Below are positions 53,494-64,000 of a DNA stretch of 64,000 bases, one piece after another (the first letter of the stretch is position 1; every line of letters begins with the position of its first letter). The stretch is from NCBI GenBank assembly GCA_031277945.1, contig JAITLK010000002.1, forward strand, positions 124,001 through 188,000, read 5' to 3'. This DNA is from Microbacterium sp. (lineage in GTDB: Bacteria; Actinomycetota; Actinomycetes; Actinomycetales; Microbacteriaceae). Position numbers and translations under genes: made by a program. The notes under the pieces were generated by a model. The model was not told the DNA's origin. It ran no database searches and saw nothing but the letters and a program-made list of their open reading frames with translations.

Positions 53494-55575
53494 TCAGCCC
53501 TTCACCCGGAGGATGTGTGCGGCGCGCGTGAAGGCATCGAGGCGGACATACGCGTTGTCGGTCCACTCCCATTCCTCGCCGGAGAGCAGATCCTCCACCG
53601 TGAACGCCGTGCCTCGCGGCACACCCCAGACGGTCGTGTCCAGGTGCACCGTGGTCTCCCGCACCGAATGCGGATCGACGTTGACGACCACGATGATGGT
53701 GTCGTCCGTGCCGTCGGGGGAGAGCTCAGCGGGTAGGTGCTTGCTGAAGACGAGAATCGCGTCATCATCGCTGCCGTGAAAGCGGAGGTTGCGCAACTGC
53801 CGGAGTGCGGGGTGCGCGGCGCGGATCTCGTTCAGCCGGGTGATGAGGGGCGCGAGGGTACGCCCGGTGGCATCGGCTTCGGCCCAGTCGCGCGTCTTGA
53901 TCTCGTACTTCTCATTGTCGATGTTCTCCTCGGCGCCGGGGCGGGCGACGTTCTCGAACAGTTCGAAGCCCGCGTACACACCCCACAACGGCGCCGCGGT
54001 CGCCGCGACGATTGCGCGGATGGCGAATGCTGCACGGCCCCCGAACTGGAGATACTCGGTCAGGATGTCGGGGGTGTTGACGAAGAGGTTGGGGCGCATG
54101 AAGTCCGCGGTGTCCTGCGAGACCGAGGTGAGGAACTCCTCCAGCTCCGCGCGGGTGTTGCGCCACGTGAAGTAGGAGTAACTCTGCTGGAAGCCGGCGG
54201 CGGCGAGCGATTGCATCATCGCCGGACGGGTGAAGGCCTCCGCCAGGAACACGACGTCGGGATGCTTCGCATTCACGGTGCGGATCAGCCACTCCCAGAA
54301 CGCGAGCGGCTTCGTGTGCGGATTGTCCACCCGGAAGATCTGCACCCCCTGCTCGATCCAATGCTCGACGATGCGCAGCACCTCGGCGCGGATACCCAGC
54401 GGATCGTTGTCGAAGTTGACCGGGTAGATGTCCTGGTACTTCTTCGGAGGGTTCTCTGCATACGCGATGGTGCCGTCCGGGAGGGTGGTGAACCACTCGG
54501 GGTGTGAGCGGACCCAGGGATGATCGGGACTGGCTTGCAGTGCCAGGTCGAGCGCGACCTCGATGCCCCGATCGCGGGCCGCCGCGACGAAGGCCCGGAA
54601 ATCGGCCAGGGAGCCGAGATCGGGGTGGACGGTGTCGTGCCCGCCTTCGGCGCCGCCGATCGCCCAGGGCGAGCCGGGATCGTTCGGACCGGCGTCGAGA
54701 GTGTTGTTCGGGCCCTTGCGGTTCGTGCGTCCGATCGGGTGGATCGGCGGCAGGTAAAGCACCTGGAACCCCATGGCGGCGACCGCGGGGAGGCGATCGA
54801 GGGCCGTCACGAAGGTTCCGGACGACACCGAGCCGTCCGCGTGGCGGACCGCGCCTTCAGAGCGGGGGAAGAACTCGTACCAGGCACCGTAGCCCGCACG
54901 CTCGCGCTCGACGAGAAGCGTGTGCTCCCCGGAGGCGGTGCCGAATGACTGCACGGGGAAGTCGGCGAAGAACGACGCGAGGGCGGTGTCCTCGACGACG
55001 GCGAGTGCGTCCTCCGCCGACGCGCCCGAAGCACGCAGGGTCTTGGCCGCGGCCTGAAGCCGCGCCTTCGCACCGGCCGGGAGCTTCTTCTCCGAGCGGG
55101 CGCGGTCCAGCAAGGCTGCGCCGAGTTCGCGCATCACCGCCACGTCGACTCCGGCGGGGATCTTCAGCGCTGCCGCGTGGTGCCAGGTCGCCCACTCGTC
55201 GGCGTAGGTCTCCACCTGGAACCGCCAGAGTCCCTGCTCCAGCGGCACCACGTCAACCTCCCAGTGGTCCAGCCCGTCGCCGGTGGAGGCCAGCCGGTGC
55301 AACGACTCCTCGCCCGAGGGCGAGAAGAGCCGCAGCTGGACTCCGATCAGATCGTGACCCTCGCGGAAGGCGGTGGCACGGAAGGGAACCGCCTCACCGA
55401 CGTACGCGGATGGTGAAAATCCCCCGGACGCGACGGGGCGCACGTCCTGCACGGGGATGCGTCCCGAGAGCGTGTCGATGTCGGCTCCCGCGGATGCGGC
55501 GGTCGGGAGCGGTCGAACCGGCACAGGCCGGCTGCTTCGCCACGGGCGGGTGAGAGAGCGGTTCTTGGCAGCCAC
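53494..55575 (-). CDS. glgE: maltose-1-phosphate alpha-1,4-glucan maltosyltransferase GlgE
   Basis: 693-aa GH13_3 enzyme that transfers maltose from maltose 1-phosphate to glucan chains. The nucleophile is D417 (FRVDNPHTKPLAFW) and the acid E446 (FLAEAFTRP); the 29-residue separation matches characterised GlgE. The start is GTG at 55575 after a leaderless TAGGTT box. GlgE normally works with GlgM, or TreS and Pep2, and none of these is in this window. It separates glgX and glgB. Confidence 0.95.
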   Translation of the reverse strand: MAAKNRSLTRPWRSSRPVPVRPLPTAASAGADIDTLSGRIPVQDVRPVASGGFSPSAYVGEAVPFRATAFREGHDLIGVQLRLFSPSGEESLHRLASTGDGLDHWEVDVVPLEQGLWRFQVETYADEWATWHHAAALKIPAGVDVAVMRELGAALLDRARSEKKLPAGAKARLQAAAKTLRASGASAEDALAVVEDTALASFFADFPVQSFGTASGEHTLLVERERAGYGAWYEFFPRSEGAVRHADGSVSSGTFVTALDRLPAVAAMGFQVLYLPPIHPIGRTNRKGPNNTLDAGPNDPGSPWAIGGAEGGHDTVHPDLGSLADFRAFVAAARDRGIEVALDLALQASPDHPWVRSHPEWFTTLPDGTIAYAENPPKKYQDIYPVNFDNDPLGIRAEVLRIVEHWIEQGVQIFRVDNPHTKPLAFWEWLIRTVNAKHPDVVFLAEAFTRPAMMQSLAAAGFQQSYSYFTWRNTRAELEEFLTSVSQDTADFMRPNLFVNTPDILTEYLQFGGRAAFAIRAIVAATAAPLWGVYAGFELFENVARPGAEENIDNEKYEIKTRDWAEADATGRTLAPLITRLNEIRAAHPALRQLRNLRFHGSDDDAILVFSKHLPAELSPDGTDDTIIVVVNVDPHSVRETTVHLDTTVWGVPRGTAFTVEDLLSGEEWEWTDNAYVRLDAFTRAAHILRVKG

Positions 55576-55581
55576 ATGAGC

Positions 55582-55587
55582 AACCTA
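55582..55587 (-). promoter_or_regulatory. -10 box of a leaderless promoter (glgE)
   Basis: On the minus strand TAGGTT ends six bases before the GTG at 55575. It lies in the 35-base gap after glgX, so glgE can be transcribed apart from glgX. Confidence 0.6.
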
Positions 55588-55610
55588 CCGCGCGCTCCGC
55601 CCTCGACACA

Positions 55611-57815
55611 TCACTGTTGCGTCGAGGTGTCTTCCTGCCCCGCGGTGGCAACGTTCGTCGGCTCCTGGGCCGGCGTGTCGGATTCGGCGACGGCGAGAGC
55701 GGCAGCGTCGATGGCCTCGTCGGTCACCTGCTCGTCGTCGGAGTCGACGCCGAAGAGGTGCATGGCGGTGCTGGTCAGGGTGACGGTGTCGCCGGGGGAG
55801 TACGTCAATCGCTCGGCCTGCGGGCTCTCCTCCTCGCTGGACCAGAGCGAACGGTAGCGCGTCACACCGGGGATCCGCGGCAGACGGACGACGATTGGCG
55901 TCTCGTTTCCATGGATCATCAGCAGGATCTTGTTGCGCGGCTCGCCGTCGTGCAGGGTCTCTGCGGCGAAGTACTGCAGAGTGCGGTGGCCGGCGTTCTG
56001 CCAGCGATCCGCCGACATCGTCTCGCCGTTCTCGTCGAACCACTCCATCTCGCTCGCGCCCTCGACGTGCTCGCCGAGCACCGCATAGCGGCTCGGGCGC
56101 AGGGCGGGGTTCTCGCGACGGATGCGGATGAGCGCCGATACATGCGCGCGAAGATCCTCCTGCCATGGCTCGTGCTGCCAGCTGAGCCACGTCATGGGGG
56201 AGTCCTGGCAGTACGCATTGTTGTTGCCGTGCTGCGTCCGTCCGGTCTCGTCACCCGCCGTGATCATCGGCGTGCCGGCGGACAGCAGAAGCGTTCCGAA
56301 CAGATTTCGGATCGCCTTGCGCCGCGTCGCCCGAATCGCCGCGTCGTCGGTGGGGCCCTCAGCGCCGTGGTTGAACGACCGGTTCTGATCGGCGCCATCA
56401 CGGTTGTGCTCGCCGTTGGCGAGGTTGTGCTTGGTGCCGTAGGAGACCAGGTCGCGCATCGTGAAGCCGTCGTGTGCGGTGACGAAGTTGATGCTCGCGA
56501 GCGGCCCGCGTTCGTTCGAGAACGTGTTCGACGAGCCGGCGAGGCGGGTCGCGAAGCCACCGATACCGGTCGGGGCGATTCCGGCGCGGCGGGCGTAGTC
56601 GATGTCGCTCAGCCAGAAGTTGCGCACCCGGTCGCGGTAGCGGTCATTCCACTCCTGCCAGCCCGGACCGAAGTTGCCGGTCTGCCAGCCCCCCATGCCG
56701 ACGTCCCACGGCTCGGCGATGATCTTGACGTCGGCCAGTGCCGGGTCGGTGCGGATCGCCTGCAGCAGCGGGTGGTCGGGGGTGAACTCGTGGCCGGCAT
56801 CGCGACCGAGTGAGGTGGCCAGATCGAAACGGAATCCGTCGATGCCCACCTCCTGCGCCCAGTACCTCAGGGAATCGAGCACGAGTCTCGCGGTCGCCGG
56901 CGCGGATGTGTTCAGCGTGTTCCCGCACCCGGTGGTGTCGATGTACGAGCCGTCATCGCCCTGCCGGTAATAGGTGGCGTCATCCAGACCGCGAAGACTC
57001 GTCGTCGGGCCTCCGGGGCCCTCCTCGGAGGTGTGGTTGTAGACGACGTCGAGGATGACCTCGATCCCCGCCTGGTGCAGGAGCTTGACCATTCCCTTGA
57101 ACTCGCGAAGCACCGCTGCGGGGCCCGCACGACGTGCATCTGCCGTGGCGTACGCGGCATGCGGAGTGAAGAACGAGACGGTGTTGTAACCCCAGTAGTT
57201 GGACAGGCCGAGATTCAGCAGTCGCGGCTCCGAGCTGAAGGCATGGATGGGCAGCAGCTCCACCGCGGTGACGCCGAGCGAGCGGAGGTGTTCGATCATC
57301 GCGGGGTGGGCGAGTCCCGCGTAGGTGCCGTGCAGCGCCGGCGGCACATCGGGGTGGCGCTTGCTCAGGCCCTTGAGGTGGCCCTCGTAGATGACGGTCT
57401 CATCGAGCGGGATCGCGGGTTTGGCGACGCCACCCCAGTCGAAGGTCTCGTCGATGACGACGCTGCGGAAGTCCTCGTATCCGTCTCCCGGGATCAGGCC
57501 GCGCGAGTACGGATCGATCAGCATGCGTTCGCTGTCGAAACGGGAACCGGCTGGTCCGGACGCGCGCAGCATGTACGGGCTGCCGACGTGCAGGAGATCG
57601 GTGGTCGCACTCCAGACCCCGCTCACCCCGCGGGTGAGGGGGACGGTGTCGGTCACCCAGTCGAGATCATCGTCATTGAAGACGAGCAGTTCGACGGCGG
57701 TGGCGTCATCGGAGTGCACGCGAATCGTGGCGATGCCGTTCGCCAGGCGGACACCGAGCCCGTCGAGGGCGGCGTCGAGGAACGCGGGCGGCTGCGTCGG
57801 GTCGGAGCTGTCCAT
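55611..57815 (-). CDS. glgX: glycogen debranching enzyme
   Basis: 734-aa GH13 isoamylase-type enzyme that cleaves alpha-1,6 branches of phosphorylase-limited glycogen. The nucleophile is D331 (GFRFDLATSLGRD) and the acid/base E368 (KIIAEPWD). The N-terminal CBM48-like domain starts near residue 15. An acidic, Thr-rich tail of about 40 residues follows the family core. ATG 57815 follows a leaderless TACCCT box. It runs in the same direction as glgE and glgB. Confidence 0.96.
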   Translation of the reverse strand: MDSSDPTQPPAFLDAALDGLGVRLANGIATIRVHSDDATAVELLVFNDDDLDWVTDTVPLTRGVSGVWSATTDLLHVGSPYMLRASGPAGSRFDSERMLIDPYSRGLIPGDGYEDFRSVVIDETFDWGGVAKPAIPLDETVIYEGHLKGLSKRHPDVPPALHGTYAGLAHPAMIEHLRSLGVTAVELLPIHAFSSEPRLLNLGLSNYWGYNTVSFFTPHAAYATADARRAGPAAVLREFKGMVKLLHQAGIEVILDVVYNHTSEEGPGGPTTSLRGLDDATYYRQGDDGSYIDTTGCGNTLNTSAPATARLVLDSLRYWAQEVGIDGFRFDLATSLGRDAGHEFTPDHPLLQAIRTDPALADVKIIAEPWDVGMGGWQTGNFGPGWQEWNDRYRDRVRNFWLSDIDYARRAGIAPTGIGGFATRLAGSSNTFSNERGPLASINFVTAHDGFTMRDLVSYGTKHNLANGEHNRDGADQNRSFNHGAEGPTDDAAIRATRRKAIRNLFGTLLLSAGTPMITAGDETGRTQHGNNNAYCQDSPMTWLSWQHEPWQEDLRAHVSALIRIRRENPALRPSRYAVLGEHVEGASEMEWFDENGETMSADRWQNAGHRTLQYFAAETLHDGEPRNKILLMIHGNETPIVVRLPRIPGVTRYRSLWSSEEESPQAERLTYSPGDTVTLTSTAMHLFGVDSDDEQVTDEAIDAAALAVAESDTPAQEPTNVATAGQEDTSTQQ

Positions 57816-57821
57816 CCCACC

Positions 57822-57827
57822 AGGGTA
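57822..57827 (-). promoter_or_regulatory. -10 box of a leaderless promoter (glgX)
   Basis: On the minus strand TACCCT ends six bases before the ATG at 57815. Confidence 0.6.
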
Positions 57828-57951
57828 CGGCGAGATCGGCGGCGCGCGCGTTCATTCATCCATCGTTCTTACGCCGTCCTGGCGCCCCTCCTGGTGTGCG
57901 CCATACATGAGTTCCCGCCTCGGGCCGTCACCCGCGTGGGAGAGTGGAGGG

Positions 57952-59118
57952 GTGAGCGCATACCTGGATCACGCCGCCGCCACGCCGATGCGGCCCGAGG
58001 CTCGCGATGCTTGGGTCGCCGCTGTCGGTGAGCTGGCGAACCCGTCATCCATACACGGCGCCGGGCAGCACGCCCGCCGGGTGCTGGAGGACGCGCGCGA
58101 GGCGATCGCTCGAGTGCTGGACGCAGACCCCATCGAGGTCGTCTTCACGTCCGGTGGAACGGAGTCGATCAATCTGGCGCTCAAAGGGGCGTGGTGGTCG
58201 CGCGGGACCGATCGTGATGTCATCGTCCTGCCCGACGGGGAGCATCACGCCACGATGGACACCGTCGAGTGGCTCCACAGCCAGCAGGGCGCTCGCGTGC
58301 GCCCGGTCCCGCTGAGCCCCGAGGGGCGTATCGAGCCGGCGGCGTTCCAGGCAGCGCTCGGCCCTGACGTCGTGATGTCCACGGCACTGCTCGCCAACAA
58401 TGAGGTGGGAACCCTGAATCCCATCGCTGAACTCGGCACCATCGCGCAGGCGGCGGGGACTCCGCTGCACGTCGACGCCGTCGCCGGATTCGGCCACCTT
58501 CCGTTGTCCTTTGCACGCATGCGCGGCGAGGGCGGTGCCGGGATCGTCGCGTTGAGTGTGTCGGCGCACAAGATCGGGGGACCGCCGGCGACCGGTGCGC
58601 TGGTGGTGTCGCGATCCGCTCGTCTCGCTGCTCTCCACCACGGCGGGGCTGCCCAGCGGGACCTACGTGCCGGCACCCAGGACGTCGCGGGCGCGGTCGC
58701 CTTCGCCGCCGCGGCAGAGGCGATGGCGGCCCAGCGCGAGACCGAGGCCGCGCACGACGCGGCGCTTCGGGACCGTCTGCGAGAGGGCATCGTCGCGGCC
58801 GTGCCGCAGGCCGAGGTTCTGGGAGCGGAGGAGCGGCTCCCGGGCAACCTGCACGTGCTGTTCCCCGGCGCATCGGGGGAGTCCCTGCTGTATCTGCTGG
58901 ACCGAGCCGGAGTCGCGGTGTCCACGGGCTCGGCGTGCACGGCCGGCATCGCCGAGCCCTCCCACGTGGTGCGTGCGATGGGGCGCGATGAGCGGGACGC
59001 ACGCAGCGTCCTGCGCTTCAGCGTGGGGCGTACGAGCACGGCGGAGGATGTCGATGCCGTGCTCGCGAACATCTCGCCCGCCTACGCCGCAGCGACCGGG
59101 GCCGCGCGGCGCTCGTAG
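57952..59118 (+). CDS. cysteine desulfurase (NifS/IscS type)
   Basis: 388-aa PLP enzyme that takes sulfur from cysteine. K207 (SAHKIGG) binds the cofactor and C329 (STGSACTAG) carries the persulfide. The short extended-loop motif around the Cys is of the NifS/IscS group I type. Start GTG at 57952 fits the family N-terminus YLDHAAATPM. mnmA lies nine bases downstream, so it probably feeds tRNA 2-thiolation. Divergent from glgX. Confidence 0.94.
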   Translation: MSAYLDHAAATPMRPEARDAWVAAVGELANPSSIHGAGQHARRVLEDAREAIARVLDADPIEVVFTSGGTESINLALKGAWWSRGTDRDVIVLPDGEHHATMDTVEWLHSQQGARVRPVPLSPEGRIEPAAFQAALGPDVVMSTALLANNEVGTLNPIAELGTIAQAAGTPLHVDAVAGFGHLPLSFARMRGEGGAGIVALSVSAHKIGGPPATGALVVSRSARLAALHHGGAAQRDLRAGTQDVAGAVAFAAAAEAMAAQRETEAAHDAALRDRLREGIVAAVPQAEVLGAEERLPGNLHVLFPGASGESLLYLLDRAGVAVSTGSACTAGIAEPSHVVRAMGRDERDARSVLRFSVGRTSTAEDVDAVLANISPAYAAATGAARRS

Positions 59119-59121
59119 ACT
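59116..59121 (+). promoter_or_regulatory. -10 box of a leaderless promoter (mnmA)
   Basis: TAGACT overlaps the desulfurase stop codon and ends six bases before the mnmA ATG at 59128. Confidence 0.55.
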
Positions 59122-59127
59122 GGTGAC

Positions 59128-60222
59128 ATGCGAATTCTGGCGGCGATGAGCGGTGGCGTCGACTCGGCGGTGGCTGCCGCGCGAGCGGTCGAGGCCGGGC
59201 ACGAGGTCGTGGGCGTGCACCTGGCCCTCTCGCGCGCGGGCGGCACTTTGCGCACCGGCAGCCGAGGATGCTGCACCATCGAAGACGCCATGGACGCGCG
59301 ACGCGTGGCCGACAAGCTGGGCATCCCGTTCTACGTCTGGGACTTCTCCGAGCGCTTCCGTGAGGATGTCATCGCGGACTTCATCTCGGAGTATCAGGCC
59401 GGCCGCACCCCGAACCCCTGCATGCGATGCAACGAGAAGATCAAGTTCGCCGCGCTGCTGGAGCGGGCGATCGAGTTGGGGTTCGATGCTGTGTGCACGG
59501 GGCACTATGCGAGCCTGCGAGACGGCGATCGCGGGCTGGAGCTGCACCGGGCCGCAGATGACGCGAAGGATCAGTCATATGTCCTCGGTGTCCTCACCGC
59601 TGAGCAGCTCGCCCACACCTACTTCCCGCTCGGAGAGACGCCGTCCAAGGCCGTCGTTCGCGCTGAGGCTGCGGAGCGCGGACTTCTCGTCGCGGCCAAG
59701 CCCGACAGCCACGACATCTGCTTCATCCCCGACGGTGACACCCGCGGTTGGCTCGCGGAGAAGGTCGGGACAGCTACGGGCGAGATCGTGGACCGAGAGG
59801 GACGCGTCGTGGGCTCTCACGAGGGCGCGCATGCCTACACGGTGGGGCAGCGTCGCGGACTCCACCTCGGCGTGCCTGCGGCTGACGGCAAGCCGCGGTT
59901 CGTCCTCGAAGTCCGTCCGGTGTCCAACACAGTGGTGGTGGGGCCGAAGGAGGCGCTCGCCATCGGGCGTATCGCTGGGACGCGGTTGAGCTGGGCGGGC
60001 GCCGAGCCGATGACCGACGAGTTCGCCTGCGACGTGCAGATCCGCGCTCACGCGGACCCCGTTCCCGCGCACGCGGTCCGCAATGAGGAGGGCCTCACGG
60101 TCACACCGGTTGAGCCGCTGGACGGTGTCGCTCCCGGCCAGACGGCTGTCCTGTATGACGGCACACGTGTGATCGGGCAGTTCACGATCGATCGCACCGA
60201 GTCGGCGGTTCCCGTCGGCTGA
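59128..60222 (+). CDS. mnmA: tRNA 2-thiouridylase MnmA
   Basis: 364-aa enzyme that adds sulfur to U34 of tRNAs for Lys, Glu and Gln. The PP-loop [10 protein letters not shown] starts near residue 8. The catalytic cysteines are C98 (NPCMRC) and C198 (DICFIPDG). It works with the adjacent desulfurase. ATG 59128 follows a leaderless box. ligA is 60 bases downstream. Confidence 0.97.
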   Translation: MRILAAMSGGVDSAVAAARAVEAGHEVVGVHLALSRAGGTLRTGSRGCCTIEDAMDARRVADKLGIPFYVWDFSERFREDVIADFISEYQAGRTPNPCMRCNEKIKFAALLERAIELGFDAVCTGHYASLRDGDRGLELHRAADDAKDQSYVLGVLTAEQLAHTYFPLGETPSKAVVRAEAAERGLLVAAKPDSHDICFIPDGDTRGWLAEKVGTATGEIVDREGRVVGSHEGAHAYTVGQRRGLHLGVPAADGKPRFVLEVRPVSNTVVVGPKEALAIGRIAGTRLSWAGAEPMTDEFACDVQIRAHADPVPAHAVRNEEGLTVTPVEPLDGVAPGQTAVLYDGTRVIGQFTIDRTESAVPVG

Positions 60223-62637
<2,415 letters not shown>

Positions 62638-62641
62638 TGCT

Positions 62642-62686
62642 GACGTCGTTCACGGGAGGCCGGCTGAGCCTCCCGTGAACGACGTC
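62642..62686. terminator. bidirectional terminator between ligA and acyl-CoA ligase
   Basis: Perfect 19-bp stem (62642-62660 with 62668-62686) and a seven-base loop; the longest perfect inverted repeat found in the window, between convergent genes. Confidence 0.88.
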
Positions 62687-62694
62687 GAACGAGC

Positions 62695-64000
62695 TCAGCC
62701 GCCGGTCGTCAGGCCGAGGATCTGCTGCTTCACCTGGCGGCGGAGCACCTTTCCGATCATCGACTTCGGAAGCTCGTCGACCACGAACACGCGGCGCGGC
62801 ACCTTGTACGGCGTCAGCAGGCCGCGGGCGTAGTCACGAATCGCTTCCACGTCGACGGATGCCCCGGGGCGAAGGACGATGGCAGCGACCACCTCTTCAC
62901 CCGAGTGGTCGCTGGGCAGGCCGACGACGGCCGCGTCCTCGACATCCTCGTGCTGGCGCAGGGCATTCTCCACCTCGGTGGGGGCGACATTGAACCCCCC
63001 GGTGATGATCAGTTCCTTGATCCGGTCGACGATGCGGACGAAGCCGCCCTCGTCGATGGTCACGATGTCGCCGGTGCGGTACCAGCCGTCGACGAACGCG
63101 GCCTCCGTCTCCTCGGGCTTGCCGTAATAGCCGGAGAACACCTGCGGACCCCGCACCACCAGCTCGCCCTCGGACCCCGCCGGAACATCCGTCGTGGGGT
63201 TGTCCGGGTCGACCACGCGGCACTCGGTGCCCGGCAGGGGAAGCCCGACGGTACCGGCCACACGGTTGTCCGCCACCGGGTTGGCCATCAGCACGGGGGA
63301 GCATTCGCTGAGCCCGTACCCCTCCACGAGGAATCCACCGGATGCCGCCTCGAAAGGCACCACCAGCTCATGGCGCAGTGCCATGGCGCCCGAGATGGCG
63401 ACCTCGGTGCCCCGAATCGAGATCCCCTTCTCGATCGATCGCGCCAGCAGGCGCTCCGCGATCGGCGGCACCAGCGGGAGGAAGGTGGCGGGGTGCTTCT
63501 TCATCACGTCGAGCACCAAGTCCGGATCGAACTTCGGGAACAGCACCAGGCGCGCGCCCATGGACATCGCGAATGTGAGGCAGAGCGTCAGCCCGTATGC
63601 GTGAAACATCGGCAGTACGGCGTACACGACGCAGCCGTCGCCGCGCGTGATGGAAGGCACCCACGCGCGGGCTTGGGCGGCGTTGGAGAGCAGGTTGCGG
63701 TGGGTGAGGGCCGCGCCCTTCGGCGTGCCCGTGGTGCCGCTGGTGTACTGGATGATCGCGAGATCGTCGGTGGTGGGCTGTGCCCAGCTCCCCGGCAGCC
63801 GGCCGGCCGAGACGATCTTCTCCCACGGGACGGTCCCGCGCACCGGCGCGTAGAGGGCATCACGGGACTCGCGAGCTCGTGCGACGGGAAGCCGCAGCGC
63901 CAGGCGCATGGCGGCAGGCATCGCCCGCGTCACATCGACCGAGACGAGGGTGGAGACTGCCAGGTCCTGCGGGAAGTCCTGGACATCGGCCACCACCTTG
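62695..64000 (-). CDS. long-chain fatty acid--CoA ligase (partial)
   Basis: C-terminal part of an acyl-CoA synthetase; the 5' end lies beyond the window. At least 434 codons are visible against about 550 for the family. The AMP-binding P-loop is YTSGTTGTPKGAALTH, the A5 motif EGYGLSECSPV, and the A8 motif GWYRTGDIV. The final Lys of A10 is in LPKSMIGKVLRR. It activates fatty acids as CoA thioesters. Confidence 0.95.
   Translation of the reverse strand, partial: KVVADVQDFPQDLAVSTLVSVDVTRAMPAAMRLALRLPVARARESRDALYAPVRGTVPWEKIVSAGRLPGSWAQPTTDDLAIIQYTSGTTGTPKGAALTHRNLLSNAAQARAWVPSITRGDGCVVYAVLPMFHAYGLTLCLTFAMSMGARLVLFPKFDPDLVLDVMKKHPATFLPLVPPIAERLLARSIEKGISIRGTEVAISGAMALRHELVVPFEAASGGFLVEGYGLSECSPVLMANPVADNRVAGTVGLPLPGTECRVVDPDNPTTDVPAGSEGELVVRGPQVFSGYYGKPEETEAAFVDGWYRTGDIVTIDEGGFVRIVDRIKELIITGGFNVAPTEVENALRQHEDVEDAAVVGLPSDHSGEEVVAAIVLRPGASVDVEAIRDYARGLLTPYKVPRRVFVVDELPKSMIGKVLRRQVKQQILGLTTGG

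Overview
The window is a high-GC actinobacterial chromosome segment. Gene order and protein features point to the family Microbacteriaceae, most likely Microbacterium. This is inferred from the runs smc-ftsY, lipB-lipA, ffh-X-rpsP-khpA-rimM-trmD, rplS-lepB-rnhB-DUF2469, yraN-comM-dprA-xerC-M23-rpsB-tsf-pyrH-frr-cdsA, and glgX-glgE-glgB/cysteine desulfurase/mnmA/ligA. Most of the sequence is core housekeeping. I see no tRNA, rRNA, CRISPR array, insertion sequence or phage gene.

Layout. 1-4.0 kb holds a membrane protein, a pair of two-domain GNAT acetyltransferases, and two small ORFs upstream of them (one of 33 aa with its own promoter and a very strong Shine-Dalgarno). 4.1-9.1 kb: SMC, FtsY and a DUF2004-like protein. 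9.2-10.8 kb: lipoate synthesis (lipB, lipA, minus strand). 10.9-17.1 kb: TetR regulator, Ffh, an unusual 627-aa membrane protein, then S16-KhpA-RimM-TrmD. 17.1-20.2 kb: a HEAT-like protein, methionine aminopeptidase and a membrane protein sit between trmD and rplS. 20.3-22.7 kb: L19, signal peptidase I, RNase HII, DUF2469.

22.8-35.3 kb is an accessory region inserted between DUF2469 and yraN. It holds a TetR regulator facing an operon of an MFS transporter, an HSL-type esterase and a 1506-aa cytoplasmic protein that joins a GH78 alpha-L-rhamnosidase to a GH3 beta-glucosidase. Convergent to that operon is a three-gene ABC importer (lipoprotein, ATPase, fused double permease) with a divergent DeoR regulator. 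The first operon reads as an uptake-and-hydrolysis pathway for rhamnose/glucose-decorated glycosides and is the most novel item in the window. A 28-bp near-palindrome between the TetR gene and the MFS gene is the probable operator.

35.4-45.5 kb: yraN, comM, dprA, xerC, an M23-type protein, rpsB-tsf, pyrH-frr, cdsA and a four-repeat DivIVA-like protein. 45.5-51.3 kb: a secreted lytic-transglycosylase-like protein, a small zinc-binding protein, a small hydrolase, an AI-2E family protein, a membrane protein with an internal lipobox, and a YbbN-like thioredoxin/TPR protein. 51.4-57.8 kb: glycogen metabolism through GlgX, GlgE and GlgB on the minus strand. 58.0-62.6 kb: cysteine desulfurase, MnmA and LigA, in which the first two supply tRNA thiolation. 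The window ends inside an acyl-CoA ligase gene.

A feature shared across the window is leaderless transcription: many genes have a TANNNT -10 box ending exactly six bases before the start codon.
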